Source: Bacteroidales bacterium (GTDB taxonomy: Bacteria; Bacteroidota; Bacteroidia; Bacteroidales; P3). From it: a stretch of 16,720 bases of DNA. Location: NCBI GenBank assembly GCA_017507285.1, contig JAFWBF010000161.1, forward strand, positions 1 to 16,720, in the 5' to 3' direction. Positions 13,597 through 16,720 of this stretch are shown here, one piece after another; the stretch's first letter is position 1; each line of letters begins with the position of its first letter. A program made the translations under genes and the position numbers. A model generated the notes under the pieces. The model worked only from the letters and a program-made list of their open reading frames with translations. It was not told where the DNA came from and searched no databases.

Positions 13597-14067
13597 TTAT
13601 TTATAGGGTGCTACTCGCTTGTATTTTCCGGCCAAATTTGTAACATCATATATCTCCAAATACTCTACACCAGCCTCAACATATATATTTATTTCAGCAA
13701 CAATGTCTTTCGAAGTATCTATATCCCTAAAATGCAACAAACGTCCATCAACATAATAAGGCATTTCCACTTCCAACATATCATCAAAAAGTGTAGCTAA
13801 CGAATTTAATATATTATTTTTGTCCTCAAAATCTATTTCATCAAAAGTATCTTCAAATGCACCAACTCTCCATTTCATTATTCCATACTTGGTAAATTCC
13901 AAATCTAAATCAGCCTCTTCTACCGGAATCCATTTCCCAATTATCGTTTGTTCATAATCCAGAAAATATTTAGTTTTAGCACCGCCACCCGATGCTTTAG
14001 CTACCACCAACCACAGTAGCGAAGTAGCTACTACCGTTATCAAAATAATCAATACTGTTTTCTTCAT
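13597..14067 (-). CDS. Small exported or membrane-anchored protein of unknown function
   Basis: This 156-residue protein has an N-terminal hydrophobic segment (about 4-24, MKKTVLIILITVVATSLLWLV) that could be a signal anchor or uncleaved signal. A glycine-rich linker (GGGAK) and an acidic soluble domain follow. The IIGKWIPVEEADLDLEFTKYG stretch (42-62) resembles the GKW start of lipocalin-like beta proteins, and the rest alternates short strands with Asp/Glu. No cysteine is present for lipidation or catalysis. It lies 48 bases after the DUF2007-like gene and is probably co-transcribed with it. I do not recognise a named family; lipocalin-like is a weak guess. Confidence 0.6.
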   Translation of the reverse strand: MKKTVLIILITVVATSLLWLVVAKASGGGAKTKYFLDYEQTIIGKWIPVEEADLDLEFTKYGIMKWRVGAFEDTFDEIDFEDKNNILNSLATLFDDMLEVEMPYYVDGRLLHFRDIDTSKDIVAEINIYVEAGVEYLEIYDVTNLAGKYKRVAPYK

Positions 14068-14115
14068 AAAATATAGTTTAACTTTTTATATATCAATAAT
14101 TGCAATCTTTATCTA

Positions 14116-14589
14116 CTACATCTGTCTAAAAGTGTGTCCACAATTATTACAAATATATTTTTCTTTATCCGGTTTAAAATAAGCATAAAGCATAAATGTA
14201 GGTGCAAACAAGAAAACAAATCCCACAAAATTGTCTACCATAATAGACCAAATACATATAGGAATCATTATAATACTTCCAATCAACAACCAAATACTTC
14301 CACGCTTGTTTGTCTCAACTTTTCTTGTTATATCCTCGCTTCCACATTTCGGACACCACGACAATCTAGTATCCTTCTCGTCCATCAATGGTTTCAGAAG
14401 AGCTATCGCTTTTGCATAATCCGATTCATACACAAACACCTGCACCATTGGTAGCTTTCCACCATTGGTCATAAATGATGCCACATTTTCTTGATCCACA
14501 ATTCGGCACGAAATATTTTCATCCTCAAGCGTTGCCTGCAGCAAATTTGCCGTTGCATAATCACATTCTATAATCAGTTTCTCACCCAT
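14116..14589 (-). CDS. DUF2007-domain protein with split zinc-ribbon cysteines and two membrane helices
   Basis: This 157-residue protein begins with a DUF2007-type ('putative signal transducing protein') domain (about 1-68: LIIECDYATANLLQATLEDENISCRIVDQ and VQVFVYESDYAKAIALL). Two CxxCG knuckles follow, CPKCG (79-83) and CNNCG (147-151), separated by two membrane helices (about 98-115 and 119-138). The two knuckles could bind one zinc if both lie in the cytoplasm and the helices form a hairpin. DUF2007 is thought to bind a small ligand or protein partner; its role here is unknown. A good promoter lies 27 bases upstream (14616-14646). Confidence 0.75.
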   Translation of the reverse strand: MGEKLIIECDYATANLLQATLEDENISCRIVDQENVASFMTNGGKLPMVQVFVYESDYAKAIALLKPLMDEKDTRLSWCPKCGSEDITRKVETNKRGSIWLLIGSIIMIPICIWSIMVDNFVGFVFLFAPTFMLYAYFKPDKEKYICNNCGHTFRQM

Positions 14590-14615
14590 ATAAAATTCCG
14601 TTTAAAATCCGGTTG

Positions 14616-14646
14616 CAAAGTTACATACTTTATTCTATATAGCAAA
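14616..14646 (-). promoter_or_regulatory. Bacteroidota-type promoter for the DUF2007 gene
   Basis: On the minus strand TTTG (14646-14643), 19 bases, TAACTTTG (14623-14616), about 27 bases before the ATG at 14589. It matches the phylum consensus well. Confidence 0.8.
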
Positions 14647-14693
14647 AGTTTTTGTTATTTTTCTTTTTATATAGGATCGGTAGTGGAAAAAGT

Positions 14694-14724
14694 TTTGTTT
14701 ATTAAAGAAAAAAGCGTAACTTTG
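14694..14724 (+). promoter_or_regulatory. Bacteroidota-type promoter for gcvT
   Basis: TTTG (14694-14697), 19 bases, TAACTTTG (14717-14724), about 63 bases before the gcvT ATG at 14788. The leader ends in an A-rich AAATAATAAATAAATAAAC stretch typical of Bacteroidota translation starts. It is divergent from the DUF2007 promoter with about 47 bases between the two. Confidence 0.85.
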
Positions 14725-14787
14725 CAGATTGTAATTGAAGTGATACTTTTACATGTAATAGATTAAATAATAAATAAATAAACAAAA

Positions 14788-15894
14788 ATGAAGACTACTC
14801 CTTATACCGATTTACACATTGAATTGGGAGCAAAAATGGCAGAATTTGCCGGTTACAACATGCCAATTCAATACGAAGGGTTGACAATTGAACATAATAA
14901 TGTACGTAACAACGTTGGTGTTTTCGACGTAAGCCACATGGGCGAATTTCGTGCAAAAGGACCTAAAGCAAAAGAATTTATGCAATACGTTACAGTTAAC
15001 GACGTAGCTGCATTGGAAGACGGACAAGTACAATACACCTGTTTGCCAAATGGTAAAGGTGGTATAGTTGATGATATGTTGGTATATCGCGTTGCCGACG
15101 ATCATTATTTTATGGTTCCTAACGCTGCCAATATCGACAAAGATTGGAAATGGATGAGCAAAATAGCCGAAGAAATGGGCATGAAACTTGGCGAAGACTT
15201 TGTAAACGAAAGTGAACAATGGGCTCAATTGGCTGTTCAAGGTCCTAACGCTTTGAAAGCTATGCAAAAGCTTACAGAAGCTAACGTTGTAGATATGAAA
15301 TACTACACATTCCAAATCATTACTTTTGCAGGAATCGAAAACATTATTTTCTCTACTACAGGTTACACCGGAGCTGGTGGATGTGAAATATACATGCCTG
15401 CCAAATATGCAAAAAATGTATGGGATGCAGTATTCGAAGCCGGTAAAGAATTTGGTATAAAACCTGCAGGTTTGGGTTGCCGCGACACCTTGCGTCTTGA
15501 AATGGGATTCTGCCTATACGGTCATGAAATAGACGATACTATATCTCCTATCGAAGCAGGTTTGGGTTGGATAACCAAATTTGTTGATGGCAACAACTTC
15601 ATCAACCGTGATATATTCGAAGCTCAAAAAGCTAACGGCGTTGAAAAGAAAATAGTAGGTTTCGAAATGGAAGACCGTGGTATTCCTCGTAGTGGCTACG
15701 AAGTATGTGATGCCGAAGGTAACGTAATAGGCGAAGTTCGCTCAGGTAGCCCTTCACCTTCTACCGGCAAAAACATAGGTACTGCTTTGGTAAAAGCTGC
15801 TTTCGGAAAGAAAGATACCGAAATATTCATCAAAATACGTGAAAAACTTTTGAAAGCAAAAGTTGTACGTATGCCTTTCTACAAAGCTCAATAA
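14788..15894 (+). CDS. gcvT: Aminomethyltransferase (glycine cleavage system T protein)
   Basis: This 368-residue protein is full length for GcvT. Recognisable blocks are FAGYNMPIQYEG (20-31), GVFDVSHMGEF (44-54), GGIVDDMLVYR (91-101, with the D95/D96 acidic pair near the folate-binding site), TGYTGAGGCEIY and GCRDTLRLEMGFCLYGHE. The C-terminal GSPSPSTGKNIGTA is the end of the barrel. It takes the methylamine group from lipoylated GcvH, releases ammonia and makes 5,10-methylene-tetrahydrofolate, linking glycine breakdown to the folate pool. The other gcv genes are not adjacent. It has its own promoter and terminator, so it appears to be expressed singly. Confidence 0.97.
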   Translation: MKTTPYTDLHIELGAKMAEFAGYNMPIQYEGLTIEHNNVRNNVGVFDVSHMGEFRAKGPKAKEFMQYVTVNDVAALEDGQVQYTCLPNGKGGIVDDMLVYRVADDHYFMVPNAANIDKDWKWMSKIAEEMGMKLGEDFVNESEQWAQLAVQGPNALKAMQKLTEANVVDMKYYTFQIITFAGIENIIFSTTGYTGAGGCEIYMPAKYAKNVWDAVFEAGKEFGIKPAGLGCRDTLRLEMGFCLYGHEIDDTISPIEAGLGWITKFVDGNNFINRDIFEAQKANGVEKKIVGFEMEDRGIPRSGYEVCDAEGNVIGEVRSGSPSPSTGKNIGTALVKAAFGKKDTEIFIKIREKLLKAKVVRMPFYKAQ

Positions 15895-15920
15895 TTTATG
15901 TAATAAACACATAAAACCTC

Positions 15921-15957
15921 GAAAAGAACAAGATGATATATCATTCTTGTTCTTTTC
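15921..15957 (+). terminator. Terminator of gcvT
   Basis: GAAAAGAACAAG (15921-15932) pairs with CTTGTTCTTTTC (15946-15957), with a further inner stem TGATATATCA, making a nearly perfect palindrome with one bulge. T-rich sequence (TTTTC) follows, about 27 bases after the gcvT stop. Confidence 0.8.
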
Positions 15958-15997
15958 TTTTCAATACACATACAAACCTATAAACCACACAATACAA

Positions 15998-16720
15998 ATG
16001 ATTTCAAAAGCAAAACTCAAAGAACTATCGGCATACAAAACAGCCAAAATGTGCGACCAAGAACAAGTATTCGTAGTAGAAGGCACCAAAATGGTGCAGG
16101 AAGCTTTAAGTTCCAACTTCGAAGTGGAAACCATTTGTGCATTGGAAGAGTGGTTTATAGAAAACAGGACATTGGTAAGAAAGAAAATCAATCCCGAAAA
16201 CACCTTTGAAGTTACCAATGCCGAACTTGAACGCATAAGCGGAATGAAAACCCCAAACCAAGTGTGGATGCTGGTAAAAAGAAAAACATTTACAGTAACC
16301 ATATCCGACGACCGGATGACATTGGTGTTGGACAAGATACAAGACCCCGGCAATATGGGTACCATTATACGCACCTGCGACTGGTTTGGAATACGCAACA
16401 TTATTTGCAGTCCCGACACCGTAAACTGCTACAACCCTAAGGTAGTACAATCCACTATGGGCGGAATATTCCGCACCAATATCGAATATGCCGACCTAGC
16501 TCCGCTACTAGACGAATGCCATAATGAAAACATACCTATATACGGAGGCATACTTGGCGGAGAAAACATATACCGCTCGGAGCTGTCGAAACACAAAGGC
16601 ATACTTGTTATAGGCAACGAAAGCAAAGGCATATCGCCCGAAATAGCCTCCAAAGTAACCCACCGGCTGATGATTCCCAACGTGGGGCACACCTGCGAAA
16701 GCCTCAACGCCTCGGTAGCC
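15998..16720 (+). CDS. SpoU/TrmH-family 2'-O RNA methyltransferase, truncated by the window end
   Basis: The open frame starts at ATG 15998 (MISKAKLKELSAYKTAK) and runs 241 codons to the edge without a stop. An N-terminal substrate-binding domain (about 1-100, with QEQVFVVEGTKMVQEAL) precedes the SPOUT domain. Motif 1 is DPGNMGTIIRTCDWFG (116-131), motif 2 is VIGNESKGIS (204-213) and motif 3 is in IPNVGHTCESLNASVA (226-241), reached at the very edge, so only the last few residues are missing. This domain layout fits rRNA or tRNA 2'-O-ribose methyltransferases of the RlmB/TrmH group that use S-adenosylmethionine through a knotted fold. Which nucleotide is modified cannot be told from the sequence. 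Confidence 0.9.
   Translation, partial: MISKAKLKELSAYKTAKMCDQEQVFVVEGTKMVQEALSSNFEVETICALEEWFIENRTLVRKKINPENTFEVTNAELERISGMKTPNQVWMLVKRKTFTVTISDDRMTLVLDKIQDPGNMGTIIRTCDWFGIRNIICSPDTVNCYNPKVVQSTMGGIFRTNIEYADLAPLLDECHNENIPIYGGILGGENIYRSELSKHKGILVIGNESKGISPEIASKVTHRLMIPNVGHTCESLNASVA

Noticed and set aside
1..16720. tRNA, rRNA genes, insertion sequences or transposase remnants
   Set aside because: I saw no tRNA-like cloverleaf or rRNA segment while reading the intergenic stretches, and no transposase motif or terminal inverted repeat pair with target duplication.

Overview
The window looks like chromosomal DNA of a member of the Bacteroidota, most likely order Bacteroidales. The signs are promoters of the TTTG-N19-TANNTTTG type (seen at 14694-14724 + and 14616-14646 -), A-rich leaders without a clear Shine-Dalgarno sequence, and families largely restricted to this phylum (DUF4293, the BT_3928-type DoxX protein, DUF1599 next to folP). 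Most of the window is AT-rich, but the first 450 bases are about 53% G+C. Family or genus cannot be fixed from the sequence alone.

Layout. 1-453 (+) is the 3' end of an unrecognised gene, followed by a 44-bp tandem repeat. 705-2564 (-) encodes a membrane-anchored LTA-synthase-like sulfatase-superfamily enzyme, and 2700-3395 (-) a small outer-membrane beta-barrel. 3536-5005 (-) holds two lysine-fermentation genes: a CoA-transferase beta subunit and kamE, the B12-binding beta subunit of lysine 5,6-aminomutase; neither alpha partner is in the window. 5006-6183 has no convincing gene but carries a striking composite repeat locus (5452-5878), with its own minus-strand promoter and a hairpin at the expected RNA 5' end. 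6184-8979 (-) is a four-gene operon: DUF1599 protein, DoxX-like membrane protein, TlpA-like thioredoxin, DUF4293 membrane protein. Divergent from it, 9140-10794 (+) is folP-cdaA (folate synthesis and c-di-AMP synthesis), closed by a perfect 17-bp terminator hairpin. 11140-13507 (+) has a PlsC-like acyltransferase and aspS. 13597-14589 (-) has two small proteins, one exported or membrane-anchored and of unknown function, the other a DUF2007/zinc-ribbon membrane protein. 14788-15894 (+) is gcvT, and 15998 to the window end is a SpoU/TrmH-family RNA methyltransferase, cut off by the window edge.

Functional picture: mainly housekeeping (translation, one-carbon and folate metabolism, second messenger, envelope) with an amino-acid fermentation fragment. 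The thioredoxin and the DoxX protein probably act together at the periplasmic face. The most unusual part is the gene-free 1.2 kb between the DUF4293 operon and kamE. There, 23-, 22- and 44-bp repeats are assembled into one large near-palindrome. Repeats with 22- or 44-bp periods also occur in two other intergenic stretches (459-546 and 10829-10888).
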